Part shown: positions 56,210 through 64,000 of the stretch, piece after piece
Numbering within the stretch: the first letter of the stretch is position 1
Layout: each line of letters starts with the position of its first letter
Assembly (NCBI RefSeq): GCF_027580225.2
Contig: NC_073354.2
Coordinates: 29,222,001-29,286,000 of the forward strand
DNA from: Misgurnus anguillicaudatus
Taxonomy: Eukaryota; Chordata; Actinopteri; Cypriniformes; Cobitidae
Length of the DNA: 64,000 nucleotides
Direction: 5' to 3'
Made by a program: the position numbers and the translations under genes
The notes under the pieces: model-generated
Database searches by the model: none
Told to the model about the DNA's origin: nothing
Seen by the model: the letters and a program-made list of their open reading frames with translations, nothing else

Positions 56210-57675
56210 CTATTCTAAAAACCTGCTTTGACGAACAGCCAATCAGAAAAGAGCTCCACATTATTATTCATGACCATTTCAAATATAGTATAATAGACCA
56301 TTTCATTCTAAGGGCAAATCCTAGGGTTGTAAATGGACATGTAAAACCATCTCTTTATAATTGTTGCACTTAATAAAGCCACATACCTTCAATGTACATA
56401 TCAGAATGTACAAATAACAATTTAACATATTATTTTAATGCATTCTTTGGCACCTTTAATGTTCTATACAATATGAATGTTGGGTTTGGAAAAAACAAGA
56501 ATTGTTGGCTGTTGTCTGGTTTCTACAATGCTGGTTTAAAAGGTAATGTTTATTTAATATTTACAAAAGACAAAACTAGAGGCAACACAGCTTCGAACAA
56601 AGTGCACAGATGGTAATTAAGTCTGCTGTCAGCAGACAGAGTGTCATCTTTATCACTGCCTTACACAGAAATGTAAATGAACGTACACCACCATTAGTGT
56701 TTACCTACACTCAGATGCCCTGGAATAGACAACAGACATGGGTAAATCTATCTGCACCAAACGAATGTTAAAACCAAACCATTTCTAGAGATCATCTTAA
56801 ACCCAGTCAGAAGGGATTTCGCTATCTTCAGCTGTGTGTGGAAGCAGATCAATTGAAGAGCACCCCATCATGCATAAAACTAGGACACACAAGCTCCATA
56901 TAAAGGCCTGTCCCTTGTTTGTTTATACTCTGTCTTATTCGCTAAGGCTAAATGACTCCATGGGGAATCTGTTATTCCCGTAATTGCTGCTTTCTATTTG
57001 TTTTTATACAATAGTTTTCTGAGTATGAAATACTATTTTTACCTCTTACATCTAAAACCGTGAGCCTCCAGTGTTTTAAGGTGAAGCAATGCAAGGTAAT
57101 AGTTGGTGTTTACCGCAAGTCAAAATGTTCATCCTCAAAACAATGTTTTTTGCTGGGCCTCTCCTCCTCCTACAGTTGGGGTGGAAGTGAAAATGCTATT
57201 TATTTTTAATCAGGTCCTACATTATTAATGTTCCCAATCCTCAGGGTTCTGGCTGCTGTCCTGACCATTTTAATCACATGTTCCCTATCTCTCCAAACAA
57301 TAAGGTTGTGTTGACCTGTTAACCCAAGCGACATCACTCTCAGCCATGCCCTGTTTTATGCTGTCTATTTTGTACGTGTTCACTAATTACTAAAGCAACT
57401 AACACTGAGTATATTGTCCGCCATATACAGTACTTAACTATTGTCCTGACCTCTTTTAACGTGGTTTAGTAAACACTGCATGTGCAAATTCAGCATGGGT
57501 TTTTCCAGATGATAAAATTGATGCTTAATTAGCAGTACAGAGTCTCATTACATTTACTCCCTCCTGTCTTTCCCAGGTGTACAACAATGCACTATGATCC
57601 TGACCTGCCACCCACCACCATAGTGATCACGTTTCACAACGAGGCACGATCCACCCTACTGCGCACCGTGAGGAG
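42432..57675 (+). CDS. galnt14: galnt14, first three coding exons (gene continues past the window)
   Basis: Polypeptide N-acetylgalactosaminyltransferase 14: a Golgi type II membrane enzyme that moves GalNAc from UDP-GalNAc to Ser/Thr, the first step of mucin-type O-glycosylation. Coding segments are 42432-42566, 47489-47658 and 57577-57675, giving residues 1-134 of a family usually near 550 residues. Junction phases are 0, then 2, then 2, and all borders are GT/AG. The assembled protein has a basic tail, a membrane anchor, the GALNT14-like stem ([20 protein letters not shown]), the [15 protein letters not shown] segment and the [14 protein letters not shown] start of the catalytic domain. 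The DSH metal site, the GGLF region and the ricin-type lectin domain are not in the window. The stem fits GALNT14 better than its paralogue GALNT16, as judged from memory of the family. Introns 1 and 2 are 4922 and 9918 bp and full of transposons. Confidence 0.93.
42567..45227 (+). other. galnt14 intron 1, 5' part
   Basis: No repeats with clear ends. A compositionally balanced block at about 43640-43990, with clustered GATA-type words (TTATCTTTATAATGG at about 43893, GAGATATC, GATATC), is a reasonable candidate intronic enhancer. Open frames are chance. Confidence 0.4.
45228..45452. mobile_element. SINE fragments in both orientations
   Basis: A + strand tail (CTTTGGATAAAAGCATTTGC CAAATGCTTAGTGACTTAC) is followed by a (GT)n patch at 45297-45312. 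A minus strand head follows, reading GGTTCGAACCCATGACCTTT then TTTGACCAGTTCAGCTTAGG on the + strand. The start of a further minus copy (TGTGTGTTCCCTCGG) is interrupted by the hAT at 45453. Confidence 0.55.
45453..46083. mobile_element. hAT MITE inserted in a SINE, hosting a TTAA MITE
   Basis: CAGTGGTTCCCAACC and GGTTGGGAAACACTG termini. The duplication is partly decayed (CCCTCGGA and CCATAGGA, 6 of 8 match). The interrupted SINE resumes at 46084 with CTCGAAACAGTGCTCTACCA ATTGAGCT. Confidence 0.75.
45641..46017. mobile_element. TTAA-flanked MITE nested in the hAT
   Basis: AGGTGTAGTGTGTAATTTT at the left, AAATTTACACACTGCACCT at the right, TTAA at 45637-45640 and 46018-46021. The interior contains GAAGCCGCCATTTTGTGCCG. 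377 bp. Confidence 0.8.
46131..47488 (+). other. galnt14 intron 1, 3' part
   Basis: No bounded repeat. Ends in the exon 2 acceptor. Nothing specific recognised. Confidence 0.4.
47489..47658 (+). CDS. galnt14: galnt14 coding exon 2 (stem and pre-catalytic region)
   Basis: The acceptor TTTCATTTCCATCCAG ends at 47488. The exon opens in phase 0 with I-S-D-A-E-W-D-D and runs 170 nt to AG before the donor GTACAC at 47659. It encodes residues 46-102, the last codon (Arg) being split with exon 3. Recognisable family blocks are [26 protein letters not shown] and the [10 protein letters not shown] segment that precedes the first conserved cysteine of the catalytic domain. A second open frame over the same bases (from about 47496) is a shadow. 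Confidence 0.93.
47659..48002 (+). other. galnt14 intron 2 start
   Basis: Contains a GGCGGCCCAAAGGCCATACC / GCGGCCCTTC fragment (about 47853-47905) resembling an hAT subterminal region. No exon. Confidence 0.4.
48005..48522. mobile_element. Tc1/mariner-type non-autonomous element, TA TSD
   Basis: CAGTACTGTGCAAAAGTCTT AGGCCACCA and TGGTGGCCTAAGACTTTTGC ACGGTACTG are inverted over about 29 bp, flanked by TA (48003-48004, 48523-48524). 518 bp. No transposase frame. Confidence 0.85.
48525..49350 (+). other. galnt14 intron 2 with a G16 homopolymer
   Basis: A (GT)n patch leads into sixteen consecutive G at 48825-48840. Otherwise AT-rich non-coding. Confidence 0.5.
49351..50036. mobile_element. 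Fragments of two hAT-like elements (CTAGGGATGCACCGA; TAGGGGTATGACGG)
   Basis: CTAGGGATGCACCGAAATGA at 49350 is a typical hAT terminus but only about 90 bp remain. From 49474, TAGGGGTATGACGGATCACA starts a second copy of the family at 16227, sharing CACGGTTCGGATCAC and GAGCTACAGAAGTGATTTTC. The right end is missing near 50035. Confidence 0.55.
50037..52041 (+). other. galnt14 intron 2; (CT)n at 51103-51139; candidate conserved block 51650-51880
   Basis: A pure CT run lies at 51103-51139. The 51650-51880 stretch is balanced in composition with GGAAATTAGCATGGACCTCA, GGGCTAATAACTGATAAGCG and TTTGCAAATG words and no repeat character. It could be a conserved regulatory element. No exon found. Confidence 0.4.
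52042..52949. mobile_element. hAT-like MITE with CAGGGTTCCCACAGG termini, hosting a CpG-rich insert
   Basis: CAGGGTTCCCACAGG...CTTGAAATCCTTGAAAGTT at the left pairs with TCCTTGAATTTAAAGTTAAC... and GGTGTGGGATCCCTG at the right. Between about 52383 and 52862 lies a CpG-rich segment (GCGTTCAGACCAGCCGCGG, GGTCTCGCGACGCGATTCC) foreign to the host element, likely another DNA transposon with unresolved ends. Confidence 0.6.
53106..53490. mobile_element. Palindromic MITE with TTAGGG-like core, diverged
   Basis: GTCGCTTCGGTTTGG faces CCAAACCGAAGCGACAATTG. The core has GTTAGGGTTAGAGTTGGGTT. Right arm GAGTAACCAATACGTGAAAC and GCGTGACTATTTC survives; left outer arm is lost. Same family as 18656 and 58105. 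Confidence 0.6.
53491..55934 (+). other. galnt14 intron 2, no bounded repeat
   Basis: AT-rich non-coding. A balanced block at about 54480-54660 lacks repeat character. Nothing specific recognised. Confidence 0.4.
55935..56110. mobile_element. MITE with GGGCCCTAT termini
   Basis: GGGCCCTATCATAAACCC at the left and GTTTAAATAGGGCCC at the right are inverted, 176 bp. Internal GCGCTTGGCGCAC and GCGCTGTGTGCTTTAGACG words. TSD unclear. Confidence 0.6.
56122..56208 (+). repeat. (AC)n microsatellite, 87 bp uninterrupted
   Basis: About 43 perfect dinucleotide units in intron 2. The ORFs through it (poly TH and poly VC) are artefacts. Confidence 0.98.
56209..57576 (+). other. galnt14 intron 2, 3' part
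   Basis: Non-coding, single-copy looking, ending in the pyrimidine-rich acceptor of exon 3. Nothing else recognised. Confidence 0.4.
57577..57675 (+). CDS. galnt14: galnt14 coding exon 3 (start of GT-A catalytic domain)
   Basis: A pyrimidine-rich acceptor (CTCCTGTCTTTCCCAG) ends at 57576 and the donor GTATAT starts at 57676. The 99-nt exon completes the split Arg codon, then reads [20 protein letters not shown] and [12 protein letters not shown], and ends in phase 2. Cys103 is the conserved catalytic-domain cysteine. [13 protein letters not shown] is the near-invariant first strand and helix of the GT-A fold in all ppGalNAc-transferases, where the nucleotide-sugar site begins. The next exon, expected to begin with the Ser of the RSVLNRTP block, was not found before 64000. 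Confidence 0.94.
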
Positions 57676-58104
57676 GTATATTTTCGGACCTTTTGGATCT
57701 TCATTTATTCTTTTGTACTTGTATTACAGTGCACATTTGTTTCTTTAAATTATTGGTCACAGTGAAAACAGGCCTAAGCCCGCCTTTATGTACAGTACAT
57801 AATTTTTTCCTACTGCCTTCTTTGTCACCTCTATGTTAAAACAAAGATATTGGATATAACAAGATTAGGCAGTTCTATTACATTGTATTACATTACCATG
57901 AATAGGGGACAATGCAACACTCAATATGACCGCTCTGGAAGTTAAAAAAACAATCATCAATTAATCAAGACGTAAGTTCTCTGGGAGAATGTGATTTTAG
58001 AGATATCTGTCATTTCCTGTTCAAGTAGATAGGATTTTAGTAACTTTACGACCAACATAAATGCCCAGAGGCAAACATGGCCGCCTAATGGTGTGACTTC
58101 CCTA
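57676..58104 (+). other. galnt14 intron 3 start
   Basis: Non-coding. No repeat with clear ends. Confidence 0.4.
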
Positions 58105-58336
58105 CCCAGTCTCAGAAAATTAAGTACCTATAGTCACGTAATTTTCTTATTCTTTTTCGTGATACTGTCACGGATTTCCACATGTTTTTTTTTGGTGTTC
58201 GTATCACAAATTTTTGTTTATATGTCATTGTTATGTATTGGTTACTCAACTGCTTTTTCCTATTTTCAAACCATTTTCGCTTCGGTTTAGGGTTAGATTT
58301 GGTGTTTGCGTTAGGATGTCACTTTAAGTATTGGTT

Positions 58337-59097
58337 GCAACCCATTCTCACTCCCCAAGGCGTCAAAATCTGAAGCATGTTCAAACGCCTTCAGCATCAG
58401 TATGAAGACGCGAAGGGTGCCCCTATGCTTCACTATATCGACGAAATGGGAACTCCGTTGCTTTCATGCTAATCCCTTAGCGTCGGATATAGACGAAAGG
58501 TAATCCCGGAAGGTAATGCCGTCACGTTATGCGACGATCGGCAGGATCATGCCGCTTCTTGACGGTAACTACTCAATTTTTGTTCCAAATGTTTTACCAT
58601 TGTCGCTTGGGGTTGGGGTTAGAATGACTTTCTGTTACATAAAACTACATCCTAACCCAAACCGAACTCTAACCCTAACCCCAAGCGACAATGGTTTAAA
58701 AATCAGAAGACAAAAAGTATAAACCAATACAGACATCCTAACCCAAACCCGAACTCTAACCCTAACCCCAAGCAACAATGGCTTAAAAATCAGAAGACAA
58801 AAGTATAAACCAATACTTAAACTGACATCCAAACCCCAAGTTTAAAAATTGAAAAAAAAAATGAGTAGTTACCGTCCAGAAGCGGCATGATCCTGCCGAT
58901 TGTCGCATAACGTGACGGCATCACCTTCCGGGATTCCCTTTCGTCTATATCCGACGCTGAGGGATTAGCATGAAAGCAACGGAGTTCCCATTTTGTCGAT
59001 ATAGTGACGCATAGGCACCCTTCGCGTCTTCATACTGACGCTGAATGCGTTTGAACATGCTTCAGATTTTGACACCTTGGGGAGTGAGAATGTGTTG
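58337..59097. mobile_element. Inner palindromic element nested in the outer MITE
   Basis: CAACCCATTCTCACTCCCCA AGGCGTCAAAATCTGAAGC faces GCTTCAGATTTTGACACCTT GGGGAGTGAGAATGTGTTG. Arms of about 240 bp pair almost completely (for example CGGCAGGATCATGCCGCTTC with GAAGCGGCATGATCCTGCCG). TTGGTT borders it on both sides (58331-58336, 59098-59103) and occurs once in unsplit relatives, consistent with a 6-bp duplication. Confidence 0.75.
58590..58850. repeat. Telomere-like inverted core inside the inner palindrome
   Basis: CATTGTCGCTTGGGGTTGGG GTTAGAATG faces CTAACCCTAACCCCAAGCGA CAATGG. The AACCCGAACTCTAACCCTAA block then appears again (58735-58790), so a third foldback and a tandem copy sit at the centre. 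Confidence 0.7.
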
Positions 59098-59505
59098 TTG
59101 GTTTATACTATTTTTTCTCATTTATTTTTTTATATTTTCTAAATTTATAAAAAATTGTCACCTGGCATTGGGGTTAGAGTTGGGTTTGGGTAAGGATGTC
59201 ATTTTATGTAAATCTAACCCTAAACCGAAGCGACAATGGTAAGAAAATAGGACAAAACAGTTGAGTAACCAATACGTGACAATAACAAATAAACAGATAT
59301 ATGTGATACGATCACGAAAAAACGTTGAAATTCGTGACAGTATCACGAAAAAGAATAAAAAAATTATGTGACTATAGGTACGTAATTTTGTGTGACTGGG
59401 CTGGACTTCCTTAAAGGGACTTTGGTTAAAATCCACTTCCACTCGTTGGAGAACTGATAATTGATGCATGTTGATAGGGACAAGGTAGTTTCACAAAACC
59501 TATCA

Positions 59506-59775
59506 CACTCTAAGAAAGGATGTGTTAATTTTAACACATTGTTTTGTGTTAAACTATTTAACACATTATGTGTTATTTTAACACATTGTGTGTCATTTCG
59601 TGTAGAATGTGAGCTTAAATAAATGAAATGGAAAACACAAGATGTGTTAAAACAACACAAAGTGTGTTATTCCAAAAATAACACAGAGATGTGTTAAGTT
59701 AAGGACAACACACTAGATGTGTTGTCCTTAACTAGACACAAGATGTGTTAATTTAACACATTCATTTTAAGAGTG
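59506..59775. mobile_element. MITE made of AACACA/TGTGTT words
   Basis: CACTCTAAGAAAGGATGTGT at the left and ACACATTCATTTTAAGAGTG at the right. The interior is a chain of TGTGTTA and TAACACA words, including GGACAACACACTAGATGTGTTGTCC (59703-59727), a near-perfect palindrome. Confidence 0.6.
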
Positions 59776-60766
59776 CAGGAACATGTCTGGGCCTTATTGT
59801 ACCTAAACCAAAATAAAGAAATGTAAAGTTACATTTTGCTTTGAGAATTTTTTTGCTTTAAATTGATTGCAATGACTCACAAGCCCCCCAAACTATAATT
59901 AAAAACAATAATTCATTCCCATTTGCAGTTTTTTGGAGCATGAACTGCATCCAGGTGCAGATTTCAGTTTGGTTCTTGAGGCTGCAGTGAAGGGATGCGT
60001 TGTGAGGTGCTGTGCCCTCGGGTGCGTGAATCCAAACTACTCTTATCACACATTAGTTACGTCATCTTATGCACAGAGCAGAAACGACTTCTGCCCCACT
60101 TTAACCCTTTGTTAATGTTACCAGCAGCTAACAATAGCTACGATAATAACGTCAAAATATTCTGATATCCTGTCGAGGAGTGACTAGATGAGCTTAGACA
60201 CATTGATGTCAAAGCTGTTCAAATGCTTATCGTTCTATGACCTTTTCCTCACATAGGGATTCTCTCTCACGCACACACATCTCGTCGCATGAACGCTCTC
60301 ATAAACTAAACATTTACACAGAGTGGGTTTGAAGTGTAGGCCCCAGGCACCTTTTGATGGGTGTTGCAGCTGACAGAGGTTATTACTATAGAGGAGCCCT
60401 AAGAGGTGGAAGAGAACTTTCTGGAACCCTAAGTACATTCCCCGGCTTCCTCAGATTGTCCTTGCGGCTGCCTATCAGACTAAGCAGAGAAAGTGAGAGA
60501 GAGTGGGGAGAGGAGAGGCTGTTTGTTTTTCCTCGTCCCTCAGGTATAGAGGTCAGAGGAGACCTTGGCGACGTGCACAGAGCTGAAACACTATTTCCAT
60601 CTGTCTGAAGATGAGCAGACTAAAAAGAAAAGCAGTTTAGGAATGACAAGAGACAATTTCATTTTCGAAAATGGCCTTGAGCAGAACTTTATTATACTGA
60701 AATCTGTTATATAGAAATCCTAAAGCACAAAAATTTGGATTACACAGATAGATTTAAACATATTTG
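59776..60766 (+). other. galnt14 intron 3, single-copy looking
   Basis: Purine-rich patch at 60480-60525. No exon: the 84-residue open frame at 60354-60608 has no splice signals in a coding context. Confidence 0.4.
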
Positions 60767-60774
60767 CATATATG

Positions 60775-62036
60775 CAGTGGTGGTTGGTGACTTCTTTTTC
60801 GTCACAACATGTATGTAGCCCGTCATGTGTGTGGTTCCTTTTTTCAAAATATGTGTACTGCACGTCGAGAGATCCTATGTGCATCACGTGTCTTGTCAAA
60901 ATAAGTGCCTGGTGCAGACGCGTCGAAAGGGTTTATGATAAAAGAGACGCTCGTGTTTGCCAGATACTCACATAATTTCATGCATAATCTAAGTTTACTC
61001 ACTGTAAAAAATAAAAAGTTGACTTAACTTAAATTTTCAAGGCAACTTGCTGCACAGCTTTTTTGAGTTTACTCAACTCTTGGATGATGTAGTTCACCTC
61101 ACTCAATTTACTGAGTAATGTCAACTTACACCGAAAAGTTGAACCAACTTAAACTGATTAGGTAATAAGCAAATTTTTATGTTTACTCAACTAGTGGCTA
61201 AGTTGGGTAAAGAGTAATTTAACATATCCAAATCTAACTAATCTACATGTTTTGGACTGTGGGAGTGTACACAGAAAGGTCTCATAAACAAAGTTTTTGT
61301 CTGACTTAAACCAGAGACCTTTGTGCTGTGAGGCAACAATGATGCGCGCTGACTCATTGTGCTGCCCTCTACATTGAACACACACTTCTCAATCATGGTA
61401 ACAATGAACAAACATAATTTTTTAAAAATTACTTTAAATACAACATATAACTAACATTAACAACATAACAACATAAATAAATCCAGCAAACATTAAACAG
61501 TCATCTTTTTTAGTAAATATTAACCAAAGAAGTAAACATGTCGCAATGCATGCTGGGAACCATTCCGACCATTGTGTTTTTTAAATTGCTTGTTCAGATT
61601 ACTCAGTTTGGCAAATTGGGTGAACGAATTGGACAAAAACTTATACATCTAAGTCCAGTCAACAAAATAATATTTGTTAGCTGAATGATTATGCTCTTTT
61701 CATTCAGTGAACACAAAATAATCAATTGACGCCCTTCAACAAAGAAATCTTTGTTCAAGTTGCTTAATGTTCTTTGTTGAATGAACATTTTATAGTTGGA
61801 TTTTTTACAGTGACTGACAGGTAGTGTCTTGCAAGTATTTTGTGAAAGTGAGCGTCTCTTTTATCATAAACAGTTTTGACGTGTGTGCAGCAGGCACTTA
61901 TTTTGACAAAACACATGATGCACATAAGATCTCTCAATGCGCAGAACACATATTTTGAAAAAGGAACCACACACGACACTCCGAACACTTATTTTGAATT
62001 AGCGCCCCTCGGATGAGCAGTCACGAGTTGCCACTG
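60775..62036. mobile_element. hAT element, 1262 bp, perfect 8-bp TSD
   Basis: CAGTGGTGGTTGGTGACTTC at the left and GAGCAGTCACGAGTTGCCACTG at the right (61... to 62036). CATATATG is duplicated exactly at 60767-60774 and 62037-62044. It inserted at the edge of the MITE at 62045 and is itself interrupted at 61000-61812. Shares internal text (TTTATGATAAAAGAGACGCT) with the hAT at 62221. Confidence 0.85.
61000..61812. mobile_element. CACTA-like element nested in the hAT, 3-bp TSD
   Basis: CACTGTAAAAAATAAAAAGT at the left and GTTGGATTTTTTACAGTG at the right. ACT is duplicated at 60997-60999 and 61813-61815. CACTG termini with 3-bp duplications are the CACTA/EnSpm signature. Non-coding; the interior includes GTTGACTTAACTTAAATTTT. 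Confidence 0.75.
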
Positions 62037-62044
62037 CATATATG

Positions 62045-62774
62045 GGACCCTGGACCACAAAACCAGTCTTAAGTAGCACGTGTATATTTGTAGCAATAGC
62101 AAAAATCATTAGAATATTTTGTAAATTTTCTACTAAATATATCAGAAATTTAATTTTTGTGAGTGGATGTCAGATTACAGATTTTTTAAATAGTTGTATC
62201 TTGTCCAAATATTTTTCTATCAGTGGCGGCTCGTGACTGCACTTCAGAGGATGCGCTAATTTATAATAAGTGTTCGGATTGTCACGTGTGCGGTCCCCTT
62301 TTCCAAAATATGTGTCATGCGTGTGGAGAAATCCTGTGTGCACGCACACGTGTTTTGTCAAAAAAGAGCCTGCTGGAGACGCGTCAAAACCGTTTATGAT
62401 AAAAGAGACGCTCGCCTTCCCTAAATACACGCAAGACACTCCCTTAATAGTAAACTCTGATTACGCATGAGATTGTGCGAATATCTGGCACACGTGAGCG
62501 TCTCCTTTCAAGTTCAAGGCAGCAGGTTCTTATTTTGGCATGACACGTGATGTCACACGATCTCTCAGAGCTCAGAACACGTGTTTTGAAATGAGGAACC
62601 ACACACATGACAAGCTACATACATGTTGTGACGAACTTCACATCGTGCGCTTCAAAAAAAGAAGTCACCAGCCGCCACTGTTTCCTGTCCTAATAAACTG
62701 TGCATTAAATGAGAGCTTATAAATCTCAATTTTTGACCCTTACGACTGGTTTTGTGCTCCAAGGTCACATATAT
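62045..62774. mobile_element. MITE (GACCCTGGACCACAAAACC), split by an hAT
   Basis: GGACCCTGGACCACAAAACC at the left and GGTTTTGTGCTCCAAGGTCA CATATATG at the right are inverted. Same family as 10204/20645. Interrupted at 62221-62680. Confidence 0.75.
62221..62680. mobile_element. hAT element nested in the MITE, decayed 8-bp TSD
   Basis: CAGTGGCGGCTCGTGACTGC at the left, GAAGTCACCAGCCGCCACTG at the right. The duplication is TTTTCTAT (62213-62220) and TTTCCTGT (62681-62688), 6 of 8 match. 460 bp, related to the element at 60775. Confidence 0.75.
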
Positions 62775-63606
62775 GTGAAAATGCTATAAAATTGGCTGTT
62801 TTTGTATAGGTAATCAACTGTGCAATACATTTATCTGTGAAAACATATCTTAGATATGTTAATTTTGCAGCGGCTTTACGCATTGTTAAATTTAACTTAG
62901 AAATTTGGTTGTGACAAAATTTTTTTAGAGCCATATCGACCCTGCCAGGTATTTTATAGTTAGGATGAGCTTCAAAGTCTGGGAATGGTTTCAAAGCCTA
63001 GATTTGGCTTCAAAGCAGATGTGCTACCCTGCTCCTACAAAGCCCCCCTACAAAACTGAAAATCAATAGAATGACATTCAACCCCCTCTGTCAGTACAGC
63101 AGTGACAGGAAATTGGTGTTAAAATTACTTGCATTTTTATTTAAATAGATGTAGCACTGCATTAACATATGTAGTTAGAATCAATGTTAAGTAAATGTCA
63201 TTTCAATGGGAAAACAGATTTAAAGTATTTACTCCCAATAAGTGTTTGTGTAAAATATTTAAATTTGTTAAAATTTTGATGTACTTAAAGAGAAACGTCC
63301 TGTGGATTGCTCAACAACATATACAAGCGTGTTACTGCCATGAGCAAAGAATCAGATCGTGGGTGAAGCTGAGGTGCCTGGTTGCTGAAACCACAGCTGA
63401 ACTGTAGTGACAGCGGTGCAATTTACCTGTCACTCAAGTGGCCACGCCCTTAATTATGCAGAAGTTTAGGCTTAATATTATTTAAACGGATGAGTTACAA
63501 AACAATTCACCACCCTTACAGTTGTCAAAAAGGACAAAGTTAGCTATACAGACCAAAAACACTTGTTGTACCAGGCTGTAAACATTTTTGTTTTTGCTGT
63601 AAAGTT
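62775..63606 (+). other. galnt14 intron 3, single-copy looking
   Basis: Non-coding. A GGCTTCAAAGC-type short repetition at 62970-63015. No exon 4 of galnt14 seen. Confidence 0.4.
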
Positions 63607-63610
63607 TTAA

Positions 63611-64000
63611 CTCATTCCCTGCCAGCCATTTTTTGAAAAGTTGCCCGCCAGCATTTTTTGTGATTTTCACCAAAGTTTCACAAAAAGCCTTCCAGGAAAA
63701 TTTTCTTTTAAAAAGATATAAACATACAAATATATCAAATGAAAGATCAGACGCTTTCAAACAAACAATAAACAAACAAACAAACAAACATACAAAATGG
63801 GAAAAAGTTTCCTATCTATCTATATAACCATCCTATCTATATTTTTTCTCTGCTTATAAACTCTTACATATGGATATTTTTCTTTAAAAATACACTTTTT
63901 TTTAGCAGCAAGCTGAAATTAGTAAACAATGTTTTGGCTTCAGTTTTCTTATATAAACTGGTTAAGTCGCGGTATTGCAGATTAACATAAAAATTCATCA
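63611..64000 (+). mobile_element. TTAA-flanked MITE (copy of 2276 family), cut by the window end
   Basis: TTAA at 63607-63610, then CTCATTCCCTGCCAGCC. Shares CTTCCAGGAAAATTTTCTTT, AACAAACAATAAACAAACA and TTGGCTTCAGTTTTC with the copy at 2276-2723, in opposite orientation. A short (AAAC)n expansion lies at 63762-63790. Confidence 0.65.

Larger units (their letters stand above)
58105..59400. mobile_element. Outer palindromic MITE of a nested stack
   Basis: CCCAGTCTCAGAAAATTAAG TACCTATAGTCACG faces CGTGACAGTATCACG... and ACTATAGGTACGTAATTTTG TGTGACTGGG. Same family as 18656 and 53106. Its core (TTCGGTTTAGGGTTAGA; TCTAACCCTAAACCGAAG) is split by the palindrome at 58337-59097. Confidence 0.75.

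Noticed and set aside
56076..56373. Poly-TH and poly-VC open frames
   Set aside because: Translation of the (AC)n microsatellite.
58590..58850. True interstitial telomere
   Set aside because: TTAGGG-like words are degenerate, inverted and part of a MITE family core seen at three other places, not a perfect hexamer array.
60354..60608. 84-residue open frame as an extra galnt14 exon
   Set aside because: The sequence is unrelated to any GALNT domain and lacks suitable splice borders in frame.

Overview
The window is vertebrate genomic DNA, almost certainly from a cypriniform (carp/zebrafish-type) ray-finned fish. It is AT-rich, has spliced exons with GT/AG borders, carries tRNA-derived SINEs, and is packed with short DNA transposons (hAT, Tc1/mariner, CACTA-like, Harbinger-like and TTAA-flanked MITEs) of the kind that dominate cyprinid genomes. 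The species assignment is inference from repeat style. No prokaryotic features were seen.

One host gene is recognised: the 5' part of galnt14 (polypeptide N-acetylgalactosaminyltransferase 14, a Golgi enzyme that starts mucin-type O-glycosylation) on the + strand. A CpG-rich promoter and 5' UTR (about 42.1-42.43 kb) contains a 3-codon upstream ORF. Exon 1 (42432-42566) encodes the cytoplasmic tail, membrane anchor and start of the stem. Exon 2 (47489-47658) encodes the stem and pre-catalytic region. Exon 3 (57577-57675) begins the GT-A catalytic domain. The remaining catalytic exons and the lectin domain lie beyond 64000, so intron 3 exceeds 6.3 kb.

The 42 kb upstream of galnt14 shows no convincing host exon. 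It is intergenic sequence built from nested mobile elements. The most striking block, 10.2-20.7 kb, is a 10155-bp element with about 824-bp terminal inverted repeats and a 6-bp target duplication, inserted in a MITE. Its left repeat is itself split by a 2812-bp near-complete palindrome with a 3-bp CTG duplication (Harbinger-like). Its interior holds an hAT element with the first exon of a transposase and further palindromic MITEs. Other nested stacks occur at 20.7-23.2, 24.8-26.2, 45.4-46.1, 52.0-53.0, 58.1-59.4 and 60.8-62.8 kb. A decayed Tc1 transposase lies at 39.0-39.7 kb, and a 21-bp tandem array carrying CACGTG in most units lies at 38.1-38.4 kb.

Many element boundaries were fixed by reading terminal inverted repeats and matching target-site duplications (TSDs) by eye. 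Superfamily names are given only where the TSD and termini support them. No database search was possible. The long single-copy-looking stretches are listed with what can or cannot be seen in them.
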